Positions 1 through 9,423 of a stretch of DNA of 64,000 bases are shown one piece after another. The notes beneath the pieces are model-generated. The model worked only from the letters and a program-made list of their open reading frames with translations. It searched no databases and was not told where the DNA came from. Numbering within the stretch: position 1 is the stretch's first letter; each line of letters starts with the position of its first letter. This DNA is from Parvibaculum sp. (GTDB lineage Bacteria; Pseudomonadota; Alphaproteobacteria; Parvibaculales; Parvibaculaceae). The stretch lies in NCBI RefSeq assembly GCF_030651915.1, contig NZ_JAUSBV010000005.1:248001-312000 (forward strand). The letters run 5' to 3'. Made by a program: the position numbers and the translations under genes.

Positions 1-1297
1 GCGACATATCGAGCAGCCGGTCGACCCCGAGCACAATTACCATGCCCTCGAGCGGAATGCCGTAGGTGGCGGCGACGCTCATCAGGATCGCAATACTGAC
101 GCCAGGCGTTCCGGGCGCACCGATCGATGCCGCCACCAGAGTTGCCACAAGCAGGATCGTCTGCGACATGCCGAGATCGATACCTGCCATTTGCGCCAAA
201 AACAGAATCGCGACGCTCTGGTAGAGTGCTGTACCGGCCATGTTCATCGTCGCGCCGAGCGGAATGACGAGGTTTCTTACCGGTGCCGGGACGCCCAAAC
301 GCTGTGCCGTTGCCATGCTCATGGGCATGATCGCCGAGGAACTCGACGTCGAGAAAGCCAGAAGCAGGGTCCCGCCGGAGATTCTGAGAAAGTGAACCGG
401 CGAAATTCGTCCGGCGACCGCGACGATGAGGAGATAGAGGAACATCAACACGGCAAGCCCAAGCAGGACGGTGCCCACATAGGCTGACAGACCGACAAGC
501 GTCTCCAGACCGATGCGCATGACGAGTTGTGCCATCAGTCCAAAGACGGCGAAAGGCGCGAGGAACATCGCCCACTTGACGATCGTCATCGACACGGAGA
601 GAAGCGCATCAAGAAGTTGCAGAAACGGTTCGACTTTTGACCGCTCTACCTGAGACGCGGCCAGACCGAGCAGTAGGGCAAGAACCACAACAGCCAGCAT
701 GTCGCCCTGCGCGATCGACGCCGTCGGGTTGACCGGCAAAAGACTGGCAATGATGTCCGGGCCTTTCATGCCGGAAAATGCATTGGCGACCGCCTCCTTC
801 GCATCATCAGCGCCTCCACCGTCGGCCACCTCGTTGCCGCCCGAATGCGCGCCATCCATCCCGGCGGCTGCCGTCGATGCGATTTGCGCGCCCGGCTTCA
901 GCCAGTTTGCGAGCACGACGCCGGTTGTAGCCGCCGCCACAGTGGTCAGGATGACGAAAATCGCGAAGCGCAAACCGATGGCCTTGAGATCGGCGCCAGA
1001 GCGCGCGCCTGTCAGGCCACCGACGATCGAAGCAAAAATCAGGGGGACAAGAACCATCGCGATCAAGCCAAGGAATATCTGGGCCGGCAAGGCAAGCCAT
1101 CTGCCGAGATTCTCCGCGACGGACGGGGTCAGCAAACCCACATCGGGACTCAGCACGACGCCAACGCCAAGCCCGGCCAGCATGCCCGCCACGACCTGCG
1201 CCCAGAGGCGGCTCTTGACCCAGGCTCGCAGACGGAGCCGTTGCCGTTGAACGCGAATCGTTTGTGCGGGATCCGGCGTACCGGCAATGTCCGTCAT
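1..1297 (-). CDS. Dicarboxylate/amino acid:cation symporter (DAACS family), C-terminus outside window
   Basis: An inner-membrane secondary carrier of the GltP/DctA family, which takes up C4-dicarboxylates or acidic amino acids with H+ or Na+. About 432 residues are visible. A cytoplasmic N-terminus with many Arg/Gln residues leads into repeated hydrophobic segments. The family's serine-rich re-entrant loop (STSSSSAIMP, near residue 315) and the substrate/cation motif in the form NMAGT (family NMDGT, near residue 352) are present. The last visible residues, GVDRLLDM, match the family's final conserved helix, so only a short C-terminal tail is missing. The start is the ATG at 1295-1297; the gene is divergent from the MscS gene, with about 140 bp between them. 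An insertion of roughly 40 residues rich in Gly, Ala and Asp between early helices is longer than I recall for GltP. Family is secure; substrate cannot be read. Confidence 0.9.
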   Translation of the reverse strand, partial: MTDIAGTPDPAQTIRVQRQRLRLRAWVKSRLWAQVVAGMLAGLGVGVVLSPDVGLLTPSVAENLGRWLALPAQIFLGLIAMVLVPLIFASIVGGLTGARSGADLKAIGLRFAIFVILTTVAAATTGVVLANWLKPGAQIASTAAAGMDGAHSGGNEVADGGGADDAKEAVANAFSGMKGPDIIASLLPVNPTASIAQGDMLAVVVLALLLGLAASQVERSKVEPFLQLLDALLSVSMTIVKWAMFLAPFAVFGLMAQLVMRIGLETLVGLSAYVGTVLLGLAVLMFLYLLIVAVAGRISPVHFLRISGGTLLLAFSTSSSSAIMPMSMATAQRLGVPAPVRNLVIPLGATMNMAGTALYQSVAILFLAQMAGIDLGMSQTILLVATLVAASIGAPGTPGVSIAILMSVAATYGIPLEGMVIVLGVDRLLDMS

Positions 1298-1438
1298 TAT
1301 GTCCGCGCTCTCTCGTTGATTATTCAAATACCGATGCAACGCCATACGGGATCGGCTGGCCGATATCCCGGCGCTGGCCTAGCATAGGCACTCTCAGTTT
1401 TTGAACAAAAAAAATGACGCGGGAAAGGCACCACTGAC

Positions 1439-2827
1439 ATGAGCGCAGACGAGGAACCAGTATCGCCATTGCCCAATCTCGAAGATATCATCGAACTCAT
1501 CACGGATTCCGCTTCCCAATACCTGATTACCTGGCCGGTATTCGTGCAGCTTGCCGCGCTTCTCGTCCTCCTTGTTGTCGGCATGATGTCACGGCGCCAC
1601 TTTGCTCCCTATGTCGAGAGATTGACAACGCGTGAACCGTCAGGCTCGGTCTTGTCTGCGCCACTGGCGCGCTTGCATCTCGTCATTCCAGCACTGGCTG
1701 CCGCCATCGTCGTCTGGCTGGCCTATGGCCTTGTTCAGTCGCTCGGCCTGCGGGGTGACATTTTCCAAGTCGTCGCCACACTGCTGACCGCGTGGGTCAT
1801 CATACGTCTGGCGACAAGCCTCATCCGCCAGCCCGGATGGGCATCGCTTGTCGCGACGGTTGTCTGGGGCATTGCCGCGCTCGCTCTGCTCGGCCTGCTG
1901 GGTCCGTTCTATGTCCTTCTGGATTCGGTGGCATTCAGTGCCGGCGAATTCCGGATTTCGTTGCTTGGTATCGTCAACAGCATCATTGTTTTTGGTCTAT
2001 TCATTCTAGCCGCCAACTTTCTGATCCGCCTTGCCGAAGATCGCATGGCGCGGCTCGAGGGCGTATCGGCGGCAGCACGGGTCCTTATCGTCAAAATACT
2101 GCGCATTGCACTAGTCATCGCGGCGACCATCGTCGCGCTGACGTCCCTCGGGGTCGACCTCACCGCCATCGCGATATTCTCCGGTGCGGTGGGCGTCGGC
2201 GTCGGCTTCGGGTTGCAGAAAGTCGTATCCAACCTGCTGAGCGGCATTCTGCTGCTGCTCGACCGCTCGCTCAAGCCGGGCGATGTGATCGAGGTGGGCG
2301 ACGCCTATGGCTGGATTGAGAACATGGGTGCGCGCTACATCACTGTCGCTACGCGCGACGGCAAGGAATACCTGATACCCAATGAGGACATCATCACTCA
2401 GCAGGTTATCAACTGGTCGTACAGCAATCGCGCCATCCGGATCAGGATCGGCGTCGGAATTTCCTACCGGTCGGATGTGCGCAAGGCGATGGACCTGATG
2501 GCCGAGGCCGCCACCGCTCAACCCCGCGTGCTGAGCGACGAGGCGCACAAGCCGCAGGTGCGCCTCATCAAGTTCGGCGATTCTTCGGTCGACCTCGAGC
2601 TGCGCATCTGGGTCCTGGATCCTGAAAAGGGCATGATGAACGTCACGAGCGACATTCGCCTCGCCATATGGGACGCGTTTCATGCCAATGGCGTCGAATT
2701 CCCGTTTCCTCAGCGCGATCTGCATATTTCATCGGCCAAAGGTCTGGAGGACCTGGCGCAACGGCTGGAAAAAGCCGGGGACGCCGGCGGCCCCGACCCG
2801 ACCGACTCGGGGCGTTCGAGAAACTGA
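1439..2827 (+). CDS. Small-conductance mechanosensitive ion channel (MscS family)
   Basis: A 462-residue inner-membrane channel protein of the MscS family, which opens on membrane tension to release solutes during hypo-osmotic shock. Five or more hydrophobic segments precede the MscS core. The pore-lining helix is visible as SGAVGVGVGFGLQ, with its alternating small residues, followed by the beta domain containing LKPGDVIEVG, GARYITVATRDGKEYLIPNE and INWSYSN. The C-terminal alpha/beta domain ends in VEFPFPQRDLHI, a classic MscS finish. The protein is longer than E. coli MscS (286 residues) because of extra N-terminal helices, as in YbdG/YnaI-like members. The start ATG has a GGGAAAGG Shine-Dalgarno sequence about 10 nt upstream. 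It is probably monocistronic: 102 nt separate it from fadE. Confidence 0.93.
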   Translation: MSADEEPVSPLPNLEDIIELITDSASQYLITWPVFVQLAALLVLLVVGMMSRRHFAPYVERLTTREPSGSVLSAPLARLHLVIPALAAAIVVWLAYGLVQSLGLRGDIFQVVATLLTAWVIIRLATSLIRQPGWASLVATVVWGIAALALLGLLGPFYVLLDSVAFSAGEFRISLLGIVNSIIVFGLFILAANFLIRLAEDRMARLEGVSAAARVLIVKILRIALVIAATIVALTSLGVDLTAIAIFSGAVGVGVGFGLQKVVSNLLSGILLLLDRSLKPGDVIEVGDAYGWIENMGARYITVATRDGKEYLIPNEDIITQQVINWSYSNRAIRIRIGVGISYRSDVRKAMDLMAEAATAQPRVLSDEAHKPQVRLIKFGDSSVDLELRIWVLDPEKGMMNVTSDIRLAIWDAFHANGVEFPFPQRDLHISSAKGLEDLAQRLEKAGDAGGPDPTDSGRSRN

Positions 2828-2929
2828 CCGTCTTGACACCGCGGCAGGCGGGGTGAACGCTCGCCACCGGCTCCCGGCGCTCTATCTGCCTTTGGAGAAT
2901 ACTCCGAGCGGTATGGAAGGAGATGCATC

Positions 2930-5158
2930 ATGGCCAATGTTCTGATTTCGCTTCGCAAACGTCTCGCCGCCGCGCCACTTCTGTCTTTCGTGAAGCGGGT
3001 TCTCCCGGCCATATCCGAAACGGAACAGGCGGCGCTCGATGCCGGGACGGTCTGGTGGGACGCCGCACTTTTCTCCGGCAATCCCGACTGGCGGACAATC
3101 CTCGACACGCCGCCCACGGCGCTCAGCGACGAAGAGCAACGATTTCTCGACGACACGACCGACGAGCTCTGCGCGATGCTCGACGACTGGCGTATCTCGA
3201 GCGAATTCGAGCTGCCGGAAGACGCCTTCGACTTCATGAAGGCCAATGGCTTTTTCGGGATGATCATACCAAAAGAGTATGGCGGTCTCGGATTTTCGGC
3301 GGCGGCGCAATCGGCCATCGTCACCAAATTGTCGACGCGCAGCATCACAGCCGCCGTTACCGTGATGGTGCCCAATTCGCTCGGGCCCGGCGAGCTGCTG
3401 CTGATGTATGGAACGGATTCCCAGAAGAAACGCTATCTGGAGCCGCTGGCGCGTGGCGAGGAGATACCCTGCTTTGCGCTCACCAGTCCGGTGGCCGGAT
3501 CGGATGCCGCCTCCATGGAAGACGAAGGTGTCGTCTGCCGCCGCGAGGTCGATGGCGAGCAAGTGCTCGGCATAAGTCTGACTTTTTCGAAGCGCTACAT
3601 CACGCTCGCGCCCGTCGCGACCATGATGGGGCTCGCCTTCAAGCTGCGCGACCCGGACGGGCTGCTCGGCGGCGTGGAAGATCGCGGCATTACGGTTGCA
3701 CTCATTCCCACCAAGACCAAGGGGGTGACAATCGGGCGGCGTCACCTGCCGAGCATGCTCGCTTTCGCGAACGGCCCGATCGAGGGCAAGGATGTTTTTG
3801 TCCCGCTGGACGCCGTGATCGGCGGGCGGGAACGTGTCGGCGACGGTTGGCGCATGCTGATGGGCGCACTAGCGGCGGGACGCGGGATATCGCTGCCCGC
3901 CCTTTCAACCGGCGGGGCGCAGTTCGCGGCGCATACGACAGGCGCCTATGCGCGCATCCGCGAGCAGTTCGGCCTTCCTGTCGGCAAGTTCGAGGGCGTG
4001 CAGGAAGCGCTGGCGCGGATCGCGCGGATCGCCTACGAACTCGAAGCGGCGCGGCGGCTGACCTGCCAGGCGATCGACGCTGGCGAGAAGCCGGCGGTGA
4101 TCTCGGCGATCATGAAATATCATGCGACGGAGCGTATGCGCGACGCCGTCAACGACGCGATGGATGTTCACGGCGGGAAGGGCATTTGCGACGGGCCGAA
4201 GAATTATCTCGGATCGGCGTATCGCGCCATCCCCATCGGCATCACCGTCGAGGGCGCCAATATCCTGACGCGCAGCCTGATCGTGTTCGGACAAGGTGCA
4301 ATCCGCTGTCATCCCTATCTGCTGGCCGAGATGGAAGCCGCGCAGGACGAGGATAAGGCGCGGGGCCTTGCGGCTTTCGATGAAGCGATATTCGGACATA
4401 TCGGTCATGTGTTCGCGACATTCGGCAGGGCGATTCTACGGGCGCTGACAGCCGGCGGGTCGGCTACTGTGCCGGATGCCGGGCCGCTGAGCGCGGATGT
4501 GAAGCGTCTGTCGCGCTATGCGGCGGCGCTCGCGCTGGTGAGCGAGGTCACGCTCATATCGCTCGGCGGCGCACTGAAGCGCATGGAAAGCCTTTCCGCG
4601 CGGCTCGGCGATGTGCTGAGCGAACTCTATATTTCGTCAGCTGTTGTGGCGCGCTTCGAGTATGACGGGCGCCAGGCGGCCGATCTGCCGCTCGCGCGCC
4701 TGTCGCTGGAAAGCTCGTTTCATCGTATCGAACAAAGTCTCGACGGCTTTCTGGCAAACTTCCCGAACCGGTTTCTGGCAGCCTTTATGCGGGCGACGGT
4801 CTTTCCCTATGGCATGCGGCAGCGACCGGCACCGGATGCGCTTGCCCGCGAATGTGCCGAATTGTTGCTGGCGCCGTCGGCAACACGCGACCGCTTGACC
4901 CGCGGCGTCTACGAACCGCGCGGTGACGACGAGGTTGCGCTGCTGACCCAGGCCTTCGGCCGGGTTCACGAAACGGCTGAGACCCGAGCGCGGCAACGCA
5001 AGGGGGAGACCCTGACCGAGACGGAAACTCGGGCGCTGGCCGAAGCCGACCGGCTGGTGCGGATCGTCATCGGCGTCGACGATTTCGACCCGGACGAACT
5101 GGCAATCGCAGTGGGAGCGACGCAATTCAACGCGACGCCGCAGCGCAGGGTCGTGTAG
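2930..5158 (+). CDS. fadE: FadE-type acyl-CoA dehydrogenase
   Basis: A 742-residue acyl-CoA dehydrogenase of the large FadE type, catalysing the first FAD-dependent alpha,beta-oxidation step of fatty acyl-CoA degradation. The N-terminal WWDAALFSGNPDW is characteristic of FadE, as is the long C-terminal extension (DUF1974) after the core. The core shows FGMIIPKEYGGLGFSA, the FAD/substrate stretch LTSPVAGSDAASM, and MDVHGGKGICDGPKNYLGSA, followed by VEGANILTRSLI, where the family's catalytic Glu is expected. E. coli FadE is somewhat longer (814 residues). The start ATG follows AAGGAG at ideal spacing. It is 48 nt upstream of the SLC13 gene on the same strand. The start and the family are both well supported; acyl-chain preference is unknown. 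Confidence 0.93.
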   Translation: MANVLISLRKRLAAAPLLSFVKRVLPAISETEQAALDAGTVWWDAALFSGNPDWRTILDTPPTALSDEEQRFLDDTTDELCAMLDDWRISSEFELPEDAFDFMKANGFFGMIIPKEYGGLGFSAAAQSAIVTKLSTRSITAAVTVMVPNSLGPGELLLMYGTDSQKKRYLEPLARGEEIPCFALTSPVAGSDAASMEDEGVVCRREVDGEQVLGISLTFSKRYITLAPVATMMGLAFKLRDPDGLLGGVEDRGITVALIPTKTKGVTIGRRHLPSMLAFANGPIEGKDVFVPLDAVIGGRERVGDGWRMLMGALAAGRGISLPALSTGGAQFAAHTTGAYARIREQFGLPVGKFEGVQEALARIARIAYELEAARRLTCQAIDAGEKPAVISAIMKYHATERMRDAVNDAMDVHGGKGICDGPKNYLGSAYRAIPIGITVEGANILTRSLIVFGQGAIRCHPYLLAEMEAAQDEDKARGLAAFDEAIFGHIGHVFATFGRAILRALTAGGSATVPDAGPLSADVKRLSRYAAALALVSEVTLISLGGALKRMESLSARLGDVLSELYISSAVVARFEYDGRQAADLPLARLSLESSFHRIEQSLDGFLANFPNRFLAAFMRATVFPYGMRQRPAPDALARECAELLLAPSATRDRLTRGVYEPRGDDEVALLTQAFGRVHETAETRARQRKGETLTETETRALAEADRLVRIVIGVDDFDPDELAIAVGATQFNATPQRRVV

Positions 5159-5206
5159 GATTCGCGGGACGTTTTTCTCCAGGCATTTTCAGCGGATGTC
5201 CCGACC

Positions 5207-7081
5207 ATGACTCAAGATCAGGCCGTCATTCTTGCCATTCTGGCGGGCACCGTGGCGATGTTTGTGTGGGGCCGCTGGCGCCATGACATGGTTGCTCTTG
5301 CATCGCTGCTCGCCTGTGTGCTGACTGGACTCGTGCCCAGCGTGAGTGCTTTTGCAGGATTTGGGCACCCTGCCGTGATCACGGTGGCCTGTGTCCTGAT
5401 TCTCAGCAGCGGATTGCAGCAGTCGGGAGCAGTCGATGTCCTGACCCGGATCGCCCTGCCACAATCGGCAGGTGCGCTGACGACGATCGCGGCGTTGACC
5501 GGCCTCGCCGCCGTGCTCTCGGCCTTCATGAACAATGTCGGCGCATTGGCATTATTGATGCCGGTCGCGGTTCAGGTTGCTGCAAAACAGAATCTGCCGC
5601 CTGGCAAGGTGTTGATGCCGCTCGCCTTCGGTTCGATCCTCGGCGGCATGACCACACTGATCGGCACACCGCCCAATCTGATCGTGTCGGGATTTCGCAA
5701 TCAGACAGACGCAGGCAGCTTCGCCATGTTCGACTTCGCTCCTGTCGGGCTGGCCGTTGCCGCGGTCGGCGTGATCTTTGTGGTGATTTTCAGCCGCTGG
5801 CTCGTTCCGGTGCGCGAGCGCGCCGGCACGGAAGGCTTCGAGACCGGCGCCTACCTGACCGAAGCGCGCGTCACCGAGAAAAGCAAGGCCAAGGGCATGA
5901 CCTTGCGCGAGATCGACAAGGTGCTGGAAGAAGCCGACGCCCAGGTGATTGGCCTGGTACGCGATGAGGTGCGCATTCCGGCGCCAAGTCCCTTTCGTGA
6001 GATAGTACGCGGCGACATTCTGGTTATCGAAGCGGAACCTGAAGGGCTCGTTTCCGCGTTATCCGCACTCGGCCTCAAGCTGGAAGAGGATGTTCGCAAC
6101 ACCGGCAAGGAAGAGGCCGAAGAAGGTGATGAGGTCGGCGACGACACCGAGAGCAAGGATGTCGGAAATGATCCTGCGGACGACGAGGACCCCAAGGACA
6201 AGCGCCGCAAGGCGATTCAGTCCGACGACGTCATCCTGATGGAACTGGCGGTTCTGCCCGATTCCGCCTTTGTCGGCCGCTCGGCCACCGACGTCCGCCT
6301 GCGTACACGCTACGACATCAACCTTCTCGCTGTTTCACGGCAGGGCCAACGTTCGATGGCAAGGCTGCGCACCATGACCATCCAGCCCGGTGACGTTCTT
6401 CTGATGCAGGGCCGGCCGGAGACGCTGAACGAATTCGCCTCACAGTTCGGCTGTGTGCCGCTGGCGGAACGCGCGTTGCGTATTCCCGAACCCCGCCAGG
6501 CCCTGACCGCGAGCGGCATCATGGCGGCCGCTGTCGGCGGTGCCGCTTTCGGGCTCGTTCCTGCCGCTGTGTCCTTTGCCGGCGGCGTCCTGGCATCGAT
6601 GGTGTTTCGTGTGATCTCACCACGCACGATCTACAATGCCGTCGACTGGCCCGTGATCGTTCTGCTCGGCGCCCTTATCCCGGTCGCAGGCGCTATGGCT
6701 ACAACCGGGGCCGCCGACCTCATCGCACGCGTCATGCTGGAGACCCTGGCACAAGGCCATGCCGTCATTGCGCTGACCCTGATTCTCGTCGTCACCATGA
6801 CATTGTCCGATTTCATGAACAATGCGGCGACGGCCGCCGTGATGTGTCCTGTTGCGATCGGCACCGCCGACCAGCTCGGCGCCAGCGCCGACCCCTTCCT
6901 GATGGCTGTCGCCGTCGGCGCCTCCTGCGCCTTCCTGACGCCCATCGGCCACCAGAACAACACCTTGATCCTCGGTCCCGGTGGCTTCGGATTTGGGGAC
7001 TATTGGCGCCTTGGCTTGCCGCTGGAACTGATCGTCATCGCCGTCGGCGTGCCGATGCTGCTGCTGGTCTGGCCGCTCTGA
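5207..7081 (+). CDS. SLC13/DASS-family anion permease with two RCK_C (TrkA-C) domains
   Basis: A 624-residue inner-membrane permease of the divalent anion:Na+ symporter superfamily. Two membrane halves flank cytoplasmic RCK_C domains. The first half contains the inverted-repeat signature NNVGALALLMP followed by GGMTTLIGTPPNLIVSG; the second half has FMNNAATAAVMCPVAIG and LTPIGHQNNTLILGPGG, typical of this family. The regulatory part spans roughly residues 210-425. It carries two TrkA-C-like domains (around AQVIGLVRDEVRIPAPSP and DSAFVGRSATDVRLRTRY) separated by a strikingly acidic linker of about 40 residues (EEAEEGDEVGDDTESKD and following). Substrate could be sulfate, phosphate or organic acids and cannot be read. 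No clear Shine-Dalgarno sequence precedes the ATG. It converges on the ABC permease, with 4 nt between stop codons. Confidence 0.88.
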   Translation: MTQDQAVILAILAGTVAMFVWGRWRHDMVALASLLACVLTGLVPSVSAFAGFGHPAVITVACVLILSSGLQQSGAVDVLTRIALPQSAGALTTIAALTGLAAVLSAFMNNVGALALLMPVAVQVAAKQNLPPGKVLMPLAFGSILGGMTTLIGTPPNLIVSGFRNQTDAGSFAMFDFAPVGLAVAAVGVIFVVIFSRWLVPVRERAGTEGFETGAYLTEARVTEKSKAKGMTLREIDKVLEEADAQVIGLVRDEVRIPAPSPFREIVRGDILVIEAEPEGLVSALSALGLKLEEDVRNTGKEEAEEGDEVGDDTESKDVGNDPADDEDPKDKRRKAIQSDDVILMELAVLPDSAFVGRSATDVRLRTRYDINLLAVSRQGQRSMARLRTMTIQPGDVLLMQGRPETLNEFASQFGCVPLAERALRIPEPRQALTASGIMAAAVGGAAFGLVPAAVSFAGGVLASMVFRVISPRTIYNAVDWPVIVLLGALIPVAGAMATTGAADLIARVMLETLAQGHAVIALTLILVVTMTLSDFMNNAATAAVMCPVAIGTADQLGASADPFLMAVAVGASCAFLTPIGHQNNTLILGPGGFGFGDYWRLGLPLELIVIAVGVPMLLLVWPL

Positions 7082-7085
7082 CGTC

Positions 7086-7847
7086 TCAGACCTTCAGCCG
7101 ATAGCCTGTTTTGAAGATGTAGATCAGCGCCGCGATGCAGAGGATCAGAAATCCAAAGGTCATGCCAAGGCTGATCCCGAGACCGACATCGCCGCTGCCG
7201 TAGAACGCCCAGCGGAAACCGCTGATCAGGTAGACCACCGGATTGAAGAGCGTCACCGTCTGCCAGAAGGGTGGCAGCATCGTGATTGAATAAAAACTGC
7301 CGCCGAGAAAGGTCAGCGGCAGGACGATCAGCATGGGCACGAGTTGCAGCCGCTCGAAGCTGTCGGCCCAGACGCCGAGGATGAAGCCAAACAGGCTGAA
7401 TGTAAGCGCGGTGAGGATGAGGAAGGACAGCATCCAGAATGGATGTGCGATCTCGTAATCGACAAATGCGCGCGCCGTGATCAGGATGATGACCCCGAGG
7501 ATGATCGATTTCGACGCGGCGGCGCCGACATAACCGAGGACAATTTCGAGACCGGAGATCGGCGCTGAAAGCACCTCGTAGATGGTGCCCGAATATTTCG
7601 GCATGTAGATGCCGAACGAGGCATTGGAGATGCTTTCGGTCAGCATCGTCAGCATCAACAAACCGGGGATGATGAAGGCGCCGTAGGGAATGCCGTCGAT
7701 CTCGGTGATGCGCGAGCCGATGGCGGCCCCGAAGACGACGAAATAGAGGGATGTCGAGACAACCGGCGAGACGATGCTTTGCAGCAGCGTGCGGAAGGTG
7801 CGCGACATTTCGAAGATATAGATCGCACGAACGGCATAAAAGTTCAT
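7086..7847 (-). CDS. ABC-2 type transporter permease
   Basis: A 253-residue integral membrane subunit of an ABC-2 exporter, with about six hydrophobic segments and the ABC-2 motif region [20 protein letters not shown] preceding the last two helices. It belongs to the same group as NodJ, YadH and DrrB-like permeases, which export polysaccharides, lipids or drugs. The start codon overlaps the stop of the upstream ATPase gene by 4 nt (ATGA), so the two are translationally coupled and surely form one transporter. The cargo cannot be inferred, and no glycosyltransferase or drug-biosynthesis genes are adjacent. Confidence 0.92.
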   Translation of the reverse strand: MNFYAVRAIYIFEMSRTFRTLLQSIVSPVVSTSLYFVVFGAAIGSRITEIDGIPYGAFIIPGLLMLTMLTESISNASFGIYMPKYSGTIYEVLSAPISGLEIVLGYVGAAASKSIILGVIILITARAFVDYEIAHPFWMLSFLILTALTFSLFGFILGVWADSFERLQLVPMLIVLPLTFLGGSFYSITMLPPFWQTVTLFNPVVYLISGFRWAFYGSGDVGLGISLGMTFGFLILCIAALIYIFKTGYRLKV

Positions 7848-8770
7848 GGCTGCGCCCTCACGAGACTGACGAAGATGTCCTCCAGCGAGCTCTGGCTCGT
7901 CTGCAAATCCCGGAAGTCAACGCCGAGATCGCCGAGGCGCTTCAGCAGCGCCGGGATGCCGGTGTCCTCGCTCTGCGCGTCGAAGGTGTAGACCAGCGCA
8001 CGGCCGTCCTCCGCCAGATCAAGACGGTAGCCGTTGAGCCCTTCCGGCACGCGCTCGATCGCCGTCTGCAAGTGCAGGGTCAACTGCTTCTTGCCGAGCT
8101 TCGCCATCAGCGCGTTCTTTTCCTCTACCAGAACGATTTCGCCCTTGCTGATGACGCCGATGCGGTCGGCCATCTCTTCGGCTTCCTCGATGTAATGTGT
8201 CGTCAGGATGATCGTGGCACCGTTTTCGCGCAGGCGGCGGACCATTTCCCACATATCGCGTCTGAGCTCGACGTCGACGCCAGCGGTCGGCTCGTCGAGG
8301 AAGAGAATTTCCGGTTCGTGGCTCAGCGCCTTGGCGATCATCACGCGACGCTTCATACCGCCCGAAAGCGTCATGATGCGGTCGTCCTTCTTGCTCCACA
8401 ACGACAGATCGCGCAGCAGCTTTTCGATGTATGCGGGGTTTGGCGGTTTACCAAAAAGCCCGCGGCTGAACGTCACCGTCGCAAGCACGCTTTCGAAGCC
8501 GTCGGTCGTAAGTTCTTGCGGCACAAGGCCGATCAGCGAGCGCGCGGCGCGGAAATCGCTGACGATGTCGTGACCGCCCGCGAGCACTCGTCCGCCGCCC
8601 GGATTGACGATCCCGCAAACAATGCTGATCAGCGTCGTCTTGCCGGCGCCGTTCGGGCCCAGCAGCGCGAAAATTTCGCCCTTGCGGATTTCCAGATCGA
8701 CGTTCTTCAACGCCTGAAAGCCGCCGGCATAGGTTTTAGAAAGATTGGCGATGGAGATGATGGGCTGCAT
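7844..8770 (-). CDS. ABC transporter ATP-binding protein
   Basis: A 308-residue ATPase subunit that powers the ABC-2 permease encoded directly downstream. Walker A is GPNGAGKTT, the ABC signature is LSGGMKRRV, Walker B is [12 protein letters not shown], and the switch histidine is in TTHYIEEAE. The C-terminal extension of about 80 residues after the nucleotide-binding domain is typical of the DrrA/CcmA-like class that pairs with ABC-2 permeases. The 4-nt overlap with the permease supports one transcript. Likely an exporter of a hydrophobic compound or a cell-envelope component; the substrate is unknown. Confidence 0.94.
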   Translation of the reverse strand: MQPIISIANLSKTYAGGFQALKNVDLEIRKGEIFALLGPNGAGKTTLISIVCGIVNPGGGRVLAGGHDIVSDFRAARSLIGLVPQELTTDGFESVLATVTFSRGLFGKPPNPAYIEKLLRDLSLWSKKDDRIMTLSGGMKRRVMIAKALSHEPEILFLDEPTAGVDVELRRDMWEMVRRLRENGATIILTTHYIEEAEEMADRIGVISKGEIVLVEEKNALMAKLGKKQLTLHLQTAIERVPEGLNGYRLDLAEDGRALVYTFDAQSEDTGIPALLKRLGDLGVDFRDLQTSQSSLEDIFVSLVRAQP

Positions 8771-8883
8771 GGGGGCGCCGGTTCCGACTCACAAGACCGA
8801 TTTCCGATGGGTCCAGAAAGATGGGCCCTCCGGATTCGATTTTCAACGAAGGTTTTCGCAGACGTTGTTGTGCGTGAAAGCCC

Positions 8884-9378
8884 TCACGCCGCATAGGCTT
8901 GTTTCAGCACTTCGATGTCGAACTTCTTCATCTGCATGAAGGCCTTGACGACGCGCTGCGACTTGGCGATGTCGGCGTCGAGCAGCATTTCGGGCAGAAC
9001 GGCCGGCACCACCTGCCAGGACAGGCCGAATTTGTCCTTCAGCCAGCCGCAGACGCTCTCCTCGCCGCCTTCGGAGAGCTTCGACCAGAAATAGTCAATC
9101 TCGTCCTGCGTGTCGCAGTGGATCTGGAACGAGATCGCCTCGTCGAACTTGAAGACCGGACCGCCATTGATAGCGATGAATTTCCGGCCGGCAATCTCGA
9201 AATCGATCGACATGACGGAGCCGGCTTTGCGGCCGTGGATATCATGTCCTTCCTCGCCATAGCGCGTGATGTTGCCGATTTTCGCATCCTCAAAGACCGA
9301 CACATAGAAGTTCGCAGCCTCTTCGGCCTCGGAATCATACCAAAGGCAGGAGGTGATCTCTCGGGCGGGCAGCTTCAT
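8884..9378 (-). CDS. VOC-superfamily protein (PhnB / 3-demethylubiquinone methyltransferase-like fold)
   Basis: A 164-residue protein of the glyoxalase/bleomycin-resistance (VOC) fold, PhnB-like subgroup. The opening ITSCLWYDSEAEEAANFY and the later FQIHCDTQDEIDYFW and FGLSWQVVP are hallmark strings. The function of this subgroup is not established; it is often annotated as 3-demethylubiquinone-9 3-methyltransferase without proof. The ATG at 9376-9378 was chosen over the TTG one codon earlier because AAGGAG lies 7 nt upstream of it. It is the last gene of a same-strand group with DUF899, DUF1428, SRPBCC and ArsR genes, whose members are often found together in proteobacteria. Confidence 0.88.
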   Translation of the reverse strand: MKLPAREITSCLWYDSEAEEAANFYVSVFEDAKIGNITRYGEEGHDIHGRKAGSVMSIDFEIAGRKFIAINGGPVFKFDEAISFQIHCDTQDEIDYFWSKLSEGGEESVCGWLKDKFGLSWQVVPAVLPEMLLDADIAKSQRVVKAFMQMKKFDIEVLKQAYAA

Positions 9379-9423
9379 CAAACTCTCCTTCGATACGCAT
9401 GGACAAAGCGCAAGCGCGGGCGG

